From the NCBI RefSeq assembly GCF_024362485.1, contig NZ_CP101456.1, positions 682,001-746,000 on the forward strand: a stretch of 64,000 nucleotides of DNA, in the 5' to 3' direction. Below are positions 31,555 to 41,712 of the stretch, one piece after another. Under the pieces are notes generated by a model that saw nothing but the letters and a program-made list of their open reading frames with translations, had not been told where the DNA came from and did not search any database. The first letter of the stretch is position 1; each line of letters opens with the position of its first letter. Position numbers and translations under genes: made by a program. Source of the DNA: Natronobeatus ordinarius. Lineage in GTDB: Archaea > Halobacteriota > Halobacteria > Halobacteriales > Natrialbaceae.

Positions 31555-34340
31555 GCACCATCACCCCCGGCGGGCTCGACGTTCACACGGATGTGGAACG
31601 ACTGGTCGGCCGACCAGGAACAGTAGCCTTCCGTCGAGTCGAACAGGTCGTTGGGGTTCGCCCCCTCGTCGAGTGCTTTCACGTTCGGGTGTTTGGTGTG
31701 GGTGTCGTTTCCGTAGGGAATCGCGATCGTTCCCGGTTTGATTCCCTCGAGTACCATCAGGTCGCCCTCGAGTTCGTACGTGTCGCCGGTGACCGCGTTG
31801 TGACTCTCGATACGGACGCGGTCGCCGTCGGAAACGCCGATCTCCGCCGCGTCCCGCGGATTCATCCGGACGTGGTTCTTCGGCGCGAGTTCGTTGAGCA
31901 GCGCGTTCTGTGCGGTCCGGGACTGCTTGTGTTCGATCTGTTTGTAGTCGAACAGGGTGAGGTCGTACTCCTCCGGGGAGTTCCACATCGTGGGCTCGCG
32001 CCACTGTGCGAAGCCGGTGATGTCCTGGATGTACGGGAACTGATCGACAGCGTCGTCGCCGTACTCCGCCTCGAAGCCCTCGCGGACGTTCCGTCCGAGG
32101 AGTTCGAACGACTCGAGGTAGAACTGCCACTTGAAGCCAAAGAGACTGTACTCGGTCCGGTGGACGTCCTCGTCGAGGTGCTCGGAGACCGGCATGAGCG
32201 CCCAGTAGCGCTCGGTAAGCGGTCGTTCGACGCTCTGTGGGCCGTCGCGGTACTCCTCGCCGTAGCGGGGCGAGCGGTCGAGACACGCCTCGACGGTGAG
32301 GTCGTCGACGCTCTCGAAGGCGTCCGCGTCCTCGAGTTCGAACGCGTCGTTGACGAACTCGACGTAGCTGTCGCCGGCACCGAGCGCGTCGGCGAGCTCC
32401 TTGAAGATGTCACCCTCGTCGCGGCACTCCCACAGCTGTGGGATCGGGGCCGTCCGCGTCGAACTCGTGTAGTGGGTGTTGCTCATCCCGCCTTTGGCGT
32501 TCTCGTTCTTGTCGACGGTCGTCGTCGGCAACACGTAGTCGGCGGTGTACGCTGCCGTGTCGCTCATGAAGGGATCGACCGCGATGACCGTCCCGTACTG
32601 GGAGTAGCCCTCCCTGGATCGCTCCCTGTTGGGGGCACCCGCGAGCGGGTTCGCGTAACAGACGACGCAGGCCATCTCCGACGGATCGTGCGGGAGGTTG
32701 TACTCGTCGGGGTTGTTGAGGACGTGTGGAACCCTGGCGTACGCCCCGTTGGCGTCCGGGTGAAAGTACGTGCCCTCGAGGTCCGGGCCGTCCGGTTCCC
32801 AGGAGAGCGCCTCCTCGGGGTCGAACGCCTGCGCGCGGACGTGTTCTCTGTTGGAGGGGTCCGGCGCGTTGAAGTAGCCCGTTCGGCTGGCGCCGACCGT
32901 CTCGACTGCACCGACGAGAAACAGCGGCATCATCCCCGCCTGCATCGCGGTCGGGCCGAGTTCCTGCTGGCTGACGTGGTACAGCGACATCGAGACCGGC
33001 CGGTAGGGTACCTGCCGTCGTTCGCCGTCGACGTCGACCGTCGTGGTCGCGCCGATGCGTGCCTTCTCGCCCCACTTTCGGGCGACCCGCCGGATCTGCT
33101 GGGCGGGGAGGTCGGTGATCTCGGCCGCCCACTCCGGCGTGTAGTCGGCGACGTGCTCTTCGAACAGTTCGAAGGCGGGACGGACCGCGTCGCCGTCGAC
33201 CTCGAGGTCCTCGTCGACCCGGAGCGCGGCGGTGCCGACCGCCGTCGGATCGTGGGGGTCCTCGGGCAGCGTCTCCTCGTGGGGCACGATCTCGCCAGCC
33301 TCCTCGTCGTAGACGAGTTCGCCTTCGGTCCAGAGCACCGATTCGACGGGGTCTTCGGCGTCGTCGGCGCGGGCGATCTGGCCTTCGTTCTCGCCTTCCG
33401 TGTAGACCAGACACGGGGCGTTGGTGGTGTTCGTGAGGAACCACTCGTCGACGTAGCCCTCCTCGAGCAACACGTTGCTCATCGCGAGGAAGAAGGCCAG
33501 GTCGGTGCCGGGTTCGATCGGCATCCACTCGTCACACCACTGGCCCGCACCGCGGCGCTGGGGGTCGAGCACGGCGACCTCCATGCCGTCTTCGTACCCC
33601 TCGGCCATCTCCCTCGAGTACGTGGTGTTGCAGAGGTGTGGCCCACCTGCCTGCGTGGCGTTCCAGCCCCAGTTCAGGAAAAAGTCGGTGTTGTCGAAGT
33701 CGGGTTCGGGCGAGGAGAACCCAGCACCCATGCGGCTGAGTGCCATCTTGTTGCCCGTGGCACAGACGTTGCCGTGCCCACGGACGTTGACCCCCTCGCC
33801 GTAGGTCTCCTCGAGCGCGGCGACCCAGCCGTCCATGTGCCACTCCGCACCTTTCACGCGCCCGATCTGGAAGTGGACGCGGCGGGGGTCGTCCTCGAGC
33901 ATCGGTCCGAGCTCGGCTGCGATCTCCTCGGCGGCCTGTTCCCAGGAGATCGGCTCGAATTCGCCTTCCTCGCCCTTCTCGCCGCCGACGCGCTTGAGCG
34001 GCTGTTTGATCCGGTACGGATCGTAGAGGTCGGCGACCGTCGACGCACCCTTCGGACAGATGCCGTCGATCACCTCGTCGTTCGGTTCGGGTCGCAGCTG
34101 GACGACGCGGTCGTTCACGACCGTCGCTCGCATCGTACAGTCCTGCTTGCCGATCCAGCAGGCCGTCGACACCTCCTCGACGTCGAACTCGAGTGACTGG
34201 CCGGCGCTTCCCGTCTGGCTGAAGTACTGCGCGCCGCCGACGCCGACGCCGGTCGCGGCCGCGGCGAGCGCGAACGACTTCAACACCGTGCGCCTCGAGA
34301 CGCCCTCGTCTGTCTCTTTCTCGGTGACGTCCAGACTCAT
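31551..34340 (-). CDS. Tat-exported Mo/W-bisPGD oxidoreductase, catalytic subunit
   Basis: A 929-residue DMSO-reductase-superfamily enzyme. The twin-arginine signal is SRRTVLKSF (residues 15-23) with an alanine-rich core, so it works outside the membrane. The N-terminal cluster site reads C61-x2-G64-x3-C68 ... C95: the usual second cysteine of CxxCxxxC is glycine. Cys193 in GHGNVCATG is the probable metal ligand, which points to the Psr/Phs/Ttr/Arr-like group and not Ser-ligated DMSO reductase. MGD-binding stretches include LDPQRRGAGQWCDEWMPIEPGTD and NHVRMNPRDAAEIG. The ATG at 34340 is preferred over the GTG at 34355. The acceptor or donor substrate cannot be named. It heads the operon. Confidence 0.88.
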   Translation of the reverse strand: MSLDVTEKETDEGVSRRTVLKSFALAAAATGVGVGGAQYFSQTGSAGQSLEFDVEEVSTACWIGKQDCTMRATVVNDRVVQLRPEPNDEVIDGICPKGASTVADLYDPYRIKQPLKRVGGEKGEEGEFEPISWEQAAEEIAAELGPMLEDDPRRVHFQIGRVKGAEWHMDGWVAALEETYGEGVNVRGHGNVCATGNKMALSRMGAGFSSPEPDFDNTDFFLNWGWNATQAGGPHLCNTTYSREMAEGYEDGMEVAVLDPQRRGAGQWCDEWMPIEPGTDLAFFLAMSNVLLEEGYVDEWFLTNTTNAPCLVYTEGENEGQIARADDAEDPVESVLWTEGELVYDEEAGEIVPHEETLPEDPHDPTAVGTAALRVDEDLEVDGDAVRPAFELFEEHVADYTPEWAAEITDLPAQQIRRVARKWGEKARIGATTTVDVDGERRQVPYRPVSMSLYHVSQQELGPTAMQAGMMPLFLVGAVETVGASRTGYFNAPDPSNREHVRAQAFDPEEALSWEPDGPDLEGTYFHPDANGAYARVPHVLNNPDEYNLPHDPSEMACVVCYANPLAGAPNRERSREGYSQYGTVIAVDPFMSDTAAYTADYVLPTTTVDKNENAKGGMSNTHYTSSTRTAPIPQLWECRDEGDIFKELADALGAGDSYVEFVNDAFELEDADAFESVDDLTVEACLDRSPRYGEEYRDGPQSVERPLTERYWALMPVSEHLDEDVHRTEYSLFGFKWQFYLESFELLGRNVREGFEAEYGDDAVDQFPYIQDITGFAQWREPTMWNSPEEYDLTLFDYKQIEHKQSRTAQNALLNELAPKNHVRMNPRDAAEIGVSDGDRVRIESHNAVTGDTYELEGDLMVLEGIKPGTIAIPYGNDTHTKHPNVKALDEGANPNDLFDSTEGYCSWSADQSFHIRVNVEPAGGDGA

Positions 34341-34407
34341 GGTGTCGACCACCACCAGTCGATCGCCCCCTGTGAGTGGCTCTCGTACATCAACTGCACG
34401 TATTACG

Positions 34408-34419
34408 ATATTACAATAT
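34408..34419. promoter_or_regulatory. AT-rich palindrome upstream of the Mo-enzyme operon
   Basis: ATATT-AC-AATAT (34408-34419) is a perfect 5-bp-arm palindrome in an AT-rich island (34400-34425). It lies 68 bases before the Mo-subunit ATG and also 25-37 bases before a small ATG (34445) on the other strand. It may combine TATA elements for both directions with an operator. The ArsR genes at 34588 and 23652 are obvious candidates to bind it. Confidence 0.4.
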
Positions 34420-34444
34420 TAAGGTTTTGACTGTGCGGCCCCGG

Positions 34445-34573
34445 ATGTCGTCGAAAAAAGAATCGTTCGGGATCGAGACTGGACCAGCGACTCACGGCAG
34501 CGTCAGGTCCGATGACTCACCGAGTCCAGCGTCCAATCGGGGGAAAAGTCGTTTTACACGCCGTCTCGTCTGA
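34445..34573 (+). CDS. Possible 42-residue protein
   Basis: A short frame starting MSSKKESFGIETGPATHG with an AATATTAA element about 28 bases upstream, the spacing of a leaderless transcript. No cysteines, no membrane segment, and the C-terminus is basic (GKSRFTRRLV). It overlaps no other gene and lies between the Mo-enzyme operon and the ArsR gene. Support is weak: promoter position and an ordinary start only. Confidence 0.25.
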   Translation: MSSKKESFGIETGPATHGSVRSDDSPSPASNRGKSRFTRRLV

Positions 34574-34587
34574 CGGTGAGTGTGTGA

Positions 34588-34968
34588 TCAGAAACCGGGA
34601 ACCGGCGCGTCGACGCCGTGTCTGTCCCTGACGGTCTGAATGAGCCGCTCTGCGAGCGGGGTCGGCTCGTAGTATCGCCACCGTCCCTCTTTCGTCCGGG
34701 AGACGAGCCCGTCCTTTCGAAGCTGCGACAGCGACTGGCTGATGCTGCTCTGTCCGACCTCGAGGTACGGCTCGAGTTCACAGACGCAGACCGGCTTCTC
34801 GGCTGCGTCGAGGATCAGCAGAATCCGATACCGGGTTTCGCTGCCCAGTGTAGAGAAGATCTCGATCTCCTCGTCGACCGATCGGTCCGACAGCTCATCG
34901 ACCTGCTCCTCGGAGAGGACGAATGAACAGTCGGCGGGACCGGTCGATCGTTCGTCGCTATCACTCAT
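34588..34968 (-). CDS. ArsR-family regulator upstream of the Mo-enzyme operon
   Basis: A 126-residue winged-helix protein. Its core runs EIFSTLGSETRYRILLILDAAEKP, then CVCELEPYLEVGQSSISQSL and the wing SRTKEGRWRYYEPTP. The two cysteines in CVCEL sit where several ArsR repressors bind metals or sense thiol redox state. It is transcribed toward the Mo-enzyme operon, ending 248 bases before its ATG. It looks paralogous to the ArsR at 23652-24038 at the other end of the cluster. It is probably the local regulator; effector unknown. A small palindrome TCATATGA lies just before its start. Confidence 0.88.
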   Translation of the reverse strand: MSDSDERSTGPADCSFVLSEEQVDELSDRSVDEEIEIFSTLGSETRYRILLILDAAEKPVCVCELEPYLEVGQSSISQSLSQLRKDGLVSRTKEGRWRYYEPTPLAERLIQTVRDRHGVDAPVPGF

Positions 34969-35199
34969 CGTCTCATATGATGGGACAGGAAACCATAAAC
35001 CAACCGGACTGGGCGGTCCCGTCGCCGATTCCAGGGGGCTTGCGATTCAACGATTCAATTATTCTACCGAATCGATACGAACTGTCGTACGCCAGCTCCA
35101 GCGCAGTCGCAGCCGGTCCGCGAGCACGCCGATAACTCGGTCCAGCAATCCGTCCGAACCGATGGTGGTCCCGAAGCCGGGCTCACCGTCGTCGCGTCG

Positions 35200-37929
<2,730 letters not shown>

Positions 37930-38175
37930 ACGAATTCGTAGTCAGAGGCGGTATTTCAATGATGTGCAATAGATCTCTCCGGCAAGTTTTCCGTATTTAT
38001 TAATGGCCGTTTCGGTCGCCTATTTTAGAGGCGAACGAGCCGGGAGCGGGGAAATCACCAGCGGGTGGTCGCCTCGAGGGCGTAACGAGGTATGTAACCG
38101 AATGGACAATCGACGCCGACGACCGAGAGCTCGAGGGGCAGTTCTCGCAATATTTGGATCCCGTCCCAAACTCGT

Positions 38176-38683
38176 CTAGAGTTCGCCTCTGGTAGCGTCA
38201 ACTGACACCTCCAGTGTGATGGCTGTTTTGGCTGACCGCTCGAGCAGTTCGTCGGCGAACGCCGCGAATTGTTCGGGATCGGCATACTGCACCAGAGTCA
38301 ACCAGAGGAGCGACTTTAATCCTGCTTCTGACCACCGAACCCACTGATTCTTACATCGCTTCGAAACTTCACCCATGGCTTGTTCGACAACATTGAACGT
38401 CCACGGAACCTGCTGTTGTTCAAGCGCGAGTTCTGCGAACGTCACGGTTGCTTTCGCCCATTCCTGGAGGTACGCCGCAGCTTTTAGCGAGTCTTGACGG
38501 CCTAATCGTCAGACTTCTTTCCGGAGGTTCTCGAGCGTCTGGTCGATCCGCTCGCGGGTCGCCAAACGCTCATTCTTCGGCGCACGGAGTGCGACCGAGT
38601 TCTTCAGATGAAACAGATCGTTCGTGACTCCGGAGACGATTGCTTCCAGCTCAGCGAGCGCGAACTCATCGTATTTCTAGAGA
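38176..38683 (-). pseudogene. Truncated ISH6-like transposase with internal stop
   Basis: Reading on the minus strand from about 38683: KYDEFALAELEAIVSGV..., then LENLRKEV and an in-frame TGA at about 38509-38507. The frame continues unchanged, RLGRQDSLKAAAYLQEW..., to KNQWVRWSEAGLKSLLWL and ends ...SVDATRGEL at 38176. The VRWSEAGL and ATRGEL endings match, from memory, the C-terminus of haloarchaeal ISH6-type transposases. The N-terminal half is missing at the AT-rich junction near 38685. It is a dead relic marking the left side of the accessory island. The space 37930-38175 upstream of acnA shows only its promoter. Confidence 0.8.
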
Positions 38684-38739
38684 CTATACCTGAGAAGAGA
38701 TTTATTAGTACCCTCATATATCTAATTAATTCCATAATT

Positions 38740-38747
38740 TTTATATT
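38740..38747 (+). promoter_or_regulatory. TATA box of the zincin/Tat gene pair
   Basis: TTTATATT is centred about 29 bases before the ATG at 38772, consistent with leaderless transcription. It settles the start over an in-frame ATG at 38754. Confidence 0.55.
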
Positions 38748-38771
38748 GGTATATTGCACAGTATATCTTGC

Positions 38772-39494
38772 ATGTCTTTCACGACATTAGAAGAACGAGG
38801 TGATGCATGGCAACCAAGCAGACCATATCTTGTGTATTTATACCCGAATTCACAATCAGTAAATAGTTCGATAAATGATGAAATATTATATGGTGGCGAT
38901 CTGAGCGATAATGAAGGTATCTACGGACTATGTGAATCGATGTACTCGGACGGTGTTATCGATTTTTATCGTATCCAAAGATATAATGACACTCTTAATA
39001 TAAGCGATAATACACTTGATAACTTTTCCACTGCCTTCAAAAATTGGCTTGAAGTTAGTGATTATATAGACTGGAGAGGAACTCACTTAGCAGTTTCCAG
39101 TAATAACATTGGGGGGCGAGCACAGAGTCCAAGCAATCTCTCACATACAACCGGATTCGTTGACGCGAAGCGTGGTGTCATGGGAGTATATAGTAATGAA
39201 AACGGGACTGCTCAGGTAGCGGTCCACGAGGTGTTACATACTATTATTAACCGAGGTATTGATGAAATCGAGGACATGGTAGAAAACGATACTGACCACG
39301 ACCTCGGACACTTATATATGATTGGACATGAAGAAGGAGCAAGCAGTCCGTTACTTGGAACATACGGTTCCGAGCATTGGAGCACAGGAGACTGTAATTC
39401 TGATATAGCCTCAACAGAGGAAGCTTGGACAAAAATGAATAGTTGCGAGCACACCGGAGTTGAAGTTACTGCTGACCACGAGTACGATGACTAA
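38772..39494 (+). CDS. HExxH zinc metalloprotease-like protein, AT-rich accessory gene
   Basis: A 240-residue protein with a zincin motif HEVLH (152-156) in QVAVHEVLHTIINRG. Candidate third ligands are His176/His180 in DHDLGHLYMIGHEE, His186 or His202. It is not a metzincin because the G-x-x-H extension is absent. A possible disulfide or zinc pair lies in the C-terminus (GDC, NSCEHTG). No signal peptide is visible, so it either stays inside or leaves by another route. Base composition is clearly AT-rich compared with neighbours, indicating recent acquisition. Its stop overlaps the start of the next gene by 8 bases, so the two are translated together. No family recognised. Confidence 0.7.
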   Translation: MSFTTLEERGDAWQPSRPYLVYLYPNSQSVNSSINDEILYGGDLSDNEGIYGLCESMYSDGVIDFYRIQRYNDTLNISDNTLDNFSTAFKNWLEVSDYIDWRGTHLAVSSNNIGGRAQSPSNLSHTTGFVDAKRGVMGVYSNENGTAQVAVHEVLHTIINRGIDEIEDMVENDTDHDLGHLYMIGHEEGASSPLLGTYGSEHWSTGDCNSDIASTEEAWTKMNSCEHTGVEVTADHEYDD

Positions 39495-40188
39495 AACAAA
39501 GAAAACATACCAAGTAGATAGACGTGCCATTTTAAAGAAAACTGCTGTGCTGAGCGGGGCGGTCGTAGTGGGTTCCACCACCGCTGCAGCATCAGAAAGA
39601 AAAGCCGGCCTTATTGAGATTGGAACTCAATACTCTATTAACTCTTCAACTAAATTTCCACCTGAAACAATAGCCATATGTGATGTCAATAAATATCGAC
39701 TGCAAAACGGAATTGTAAAACTTTATACAGATGTAATTGGACAAGATGAAATTGATGTAATCAAATCCAACCAAACCGTAACATATAGTGGAGCCTTCCA
39801 GTCCCTAAGTGATCCAATTGAGTATGAACGACGAAATTACCTCAATATTAATCTAGCTAAAAATTTACGTCCAGATGTAGCGATTGAATTGACTGAGCCA
39901 CATCAGGAAGAGTCCATTATTGTCGAAAATATGAATGATGGTTCAATCATAGTCAAAACAGATGATTCCGAAGAACCAGTTAGAGCAGGAGAAGAGATGG
40001 TGCAGCAATTCTCCAGCCGTCCTGTGACAGCAATCACACATGAGGTTACTGGAGAACTAGTTGACACTGAATTAGATGTACCTACCCATAAACTTGCTCG
40101 TAAAACCACAGTTAGGAACGAAGAAATAGATGTTAGCCGAGAAGTGCGTGTCAGATACTATAGTGATTTGGTATTTAAAATGGAATAG
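39487..40188 (+). CDS. Tat-secreted partner of the zincin, function unknown
   Basis: 233 residues with a twin-arginine signal DRRAILKKTAVLSGAVVVG (Arg12-Arg13) ending near STTAAASE, without lipobox. The mature part is strand-rich and free of obvious domains: TQYSINSSTKFPPETIAICDVN, NGIVKLYTDVIG, then a late repeat of Val/Thr strands (THEVTGELVDTELDVP). It overlaps the zincin gene by ATGACTAA, which implies a functional pair, perhaps substrate, inhibitor or activator of the protease. AT-rich, like its partner, and bounded by a decayed transposase directly downstream. No homologue recognised. Confidence 0.75.
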   Translation: MTKTKKTYQVDRRAILKKTAVLSGAVVVGSTTAAASERKAGLIEIGTQYSINSSTKFPPETIAICDVNKYRLQNGIVKLYTDVIGQDEIDVIKSNQTVTYSGAFQSLSDPIEYERRNYLNINLAKNLRPDVAIELTEPHQEESIIVENMNDGSIIVKTDDSEEPVRAGEEMVQQFSSRPVTAITHEVTGELVDTELDVPTHKLARKTTVRNEEIDVSREVRVRYYSDLVFKME

Positions 40189-40204
40189 GACTCAGCAGAT
40201 CAAA

Positions 40205-40618
40205 TGGGTAGCCGTGGTGAATCACCATACAGCGGTTGATTACACTGTCTGATGGCACCCTTGATCTTGTAGACGATACACATCAGGACAATTTCACTGA
40301 ACTCTCGATACCAGAAGCGCGCACGTACGGCGTCGCCGAGCGTGCGCTTGGTCACCGAGAAGACGGTTTCAGACGGGGTTCTTTGGTCGTAGAGAGCCTC
40401 ATCGATCCGCGCGTTGAGTGGTCTGCGTCACTTCTGAATCTTGGCTACGTCGGTACGCTATTCGACTCCCGCGACTCGAGTGACTGCTTCCGAAACGAGT
40501 ATTCAAAACTAACCTCGATCACCCATGCGCGTGATCGATAGGCCGGAACTCACGATGCTTGATCAGGAGTCTCACGCTTTTTCCCTCAGCTTGTCGCGTA
40601 ATCGTTGCCAGTCGTAGC
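40205..40618 (-). pseudogene. Decayed IS5/ISH1-like transposase, copy 1
   Basis: The minus strand encodes fragments of the C-terminal half of an IS5-group transposase: GYDWQRLRDKLRE, then a frame shift and stops, then (after the 107-bp insert at 40416-40522) NARIDEALYDQRT and TVFSVTKRTLGDAVRARFWYREF-type sequence. The DNA aligns closely with copy 2 (41713-42508), including the bases beyond the stop. The natural TGA is changed to TGT. The N-terminal half is absent: the match ends near 40618. It is an inactive relic interrupted by the small element shared with copy 2. Confidence 0.85.
40416..40522. repeat. 107-bp mobile element core, copy 1
   Basis: A 107-bp segment (starts GAGTGGTCTGCG, ends CCTCGATCAC) interrupts transposase relic 1 between GCGCGTT and CCATGCGCGTGATCG. 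Compared with relic 2, which has GCGCATTGTGCGCGTGATCG here, the DNA is a clean insertion. The same 107 bp with one mismatch (40481 T versus C) recurs at 42276-42382 inside relic 2 at a different site. Ends are weakly inverted (GAGTGGTC/GATCACCC). Confidence 0.85.
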
Positions 40619-41040
40619 CTCAGTTGATCACATCAGAGAGCTCACAACCCCGTTCCAGTAGCCGCTGAATCGTTGTCTTCGAGATCTGGATAGCCTTCGA
40701 ACGCATTGAGATGGTGAGTTCTGTTCTCGGCAGCCGAGCTTTGTTGTTGGCTGGTCGTTGCTGGCGGCAGATCGCTGCCGACTCGACGGCGTTCCATTCA
40801 CGACCGGTGTCCCAATTCAGGGACAGCTACCGGAAGAACCGGTCGTTGAGCGGTTGGTTCGCTGGCACAGCTCTGCGGACGCCAAGTGCTGCCCAAGCTG
40901 CGCGGGGCACCATCTCGCAGAACTCTGTGAACGGCCACCTCCAGAGGCGGTGCCCCCTCCCTCGACGGGGCGCCGCCAGTTGCATACATTCTCCAAGCAG
41001 ACACTTTCACTCAAACCCGATGTGATCGACTGATTCTATG
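40619..41040. other. GC-rich fragment of unknown origin in the island
   Basis: Between IS relic 1 and the lipoprotein gene the DNA becomes GC-rich again. A plus-strand frame from about 40758 to 41033 contains CCPSCAGHH and could be the end of a zinc-binding protein, but it has no convincing start, and the opposite strand is equally open. A short minus-strand stretch near 40620-40705 reads like a helix-turn-helix piece. I regard the interval as composite debris of mobile elements and annotate no gene. Confidence 0.4.
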
Positions 41041-41056
41041 TCACCTCTACTTCTTT

Positions 41057-41620
41057 TCAATCAATTATATATTCTTCATGATTTTCGTATGTCAACTCTA
41101 TTTTTTCCCCAGCACCAATTTCATCACAATCAGTATGGAGAATATAGAGTTCACCTTCGGCTATTTCTACCCCGAGAGCGGTTCCGGTGCCGGCTCCAGG
41201 ACCACGGGCACAAGTCAAAACTGTCCAATCATATTCCTCAACCATTCCGTCAAATTTAGCGGTAATTCTGTATTCACTTCCGACATCTGCTATGCTTGGA
41301 ATTTCAAGCCCTGTCTTTGAGGGAACTTCGTACTTGTTTTCAATAAGTTCTTCTCCACTAGATTTCTGTTCAACAAACACTTCTACAACTATCTCATCAT
41401 CTGTGGTGTTCTCAATGAATATCGGATCTTGTCTTGATTCATCATAGGTGTCTTCTTCGCCATTCTGTGGCTCAGTATCTATATCATCATTTTCATCTTC
41501 TCCACTGGTGTCATTATCGTTGTGCATATCATCTTCGGTGCTTTGATTTCTGTCAAGACAGCCAATCATGGGCGTGAAGAGCGCTATCCCTGTCCCAGTA
41601 ATAACTTTTCGTCGGTTCAT
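41057..41620 (-). CDS. Tat-exported lipoprotein, AT-rich accessory gene
   Basis: A 187-residue protein with a twin-arginine signal (NRRKVITGTG) and lipobox FTPMIGC, so Cys21 would be lipidated and the protein anchored outside. A very acidic linker (DDMHNDNDTSGEDENDD) leads to an Ig-like beta domain at ~65-187: DPIFIENTTDDEIVVEVFVEQ, EYRITAKFDGMVEEYDWTV, then ELYILHTDCDEIGAGEKIELTY. Two cysteines (TCARG and TDCDE) may form a disulfide. The fold suggests a small surface adaptor or inhibitor; no family recognised. AT-rich. Its own TATA box (41641-41649) makes it independent of the zincin pair. Confidence 0.8.
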   Translation of the reverse strand: MNRRKVITGTGIALFTPMIGCLDRNQSTEDDMHNDNDTSGEDENDDIDTEPQNGEEDTYDESRQDPIFIENTTDDEIVVEVFVEQKSSGEELIENKYEVPSKTGLEIPSIADVGSEYRITAKFDGMVEEYDWTVLTCARGPGAGTGTALGVEIAEGELYILHTDCDEIGAGEKIELTYENHEEYIID

Positions 41621-41640
41621 ACCTATGATAAAGGCCGAGA

Positions 41641-41649
41641 ATATAAATA
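41641..41649 (-). promoter_or_regulatory. TATA box of the lipoprotein gene
   Basis: On the minus strand TATTTATAT is centred about 25 bases before the ATG at 41620, as expected for a leaderless haloarchaeal promoter. Confidence 0.55.
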
Positions 41650-41712
41650 CTTTTCATCTGGCAAAATAGACTCTTCATTCGGCTGTGGTGAATCGCCATA
41701 CAGTGGTTGATT

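Noticed and set aside
31593-34196. Plus-strand open frame opposite the Mo enzyme
   Set aside because: Antisense shadow of the catalytic subunit; no start signal or motif.
38754-38771. Earlier ATG for the zincin gene
   Set aside because: It lies only about 10 bases after the TATA-like box; the ATG at 38772 fits leaderless spacing.
40758-41033. Zinc-binding protein containing CCPSCAGHH
   Set aside because: No promoter or conserved start, and the opposite strand is open too. It may be debris of a mobile element.
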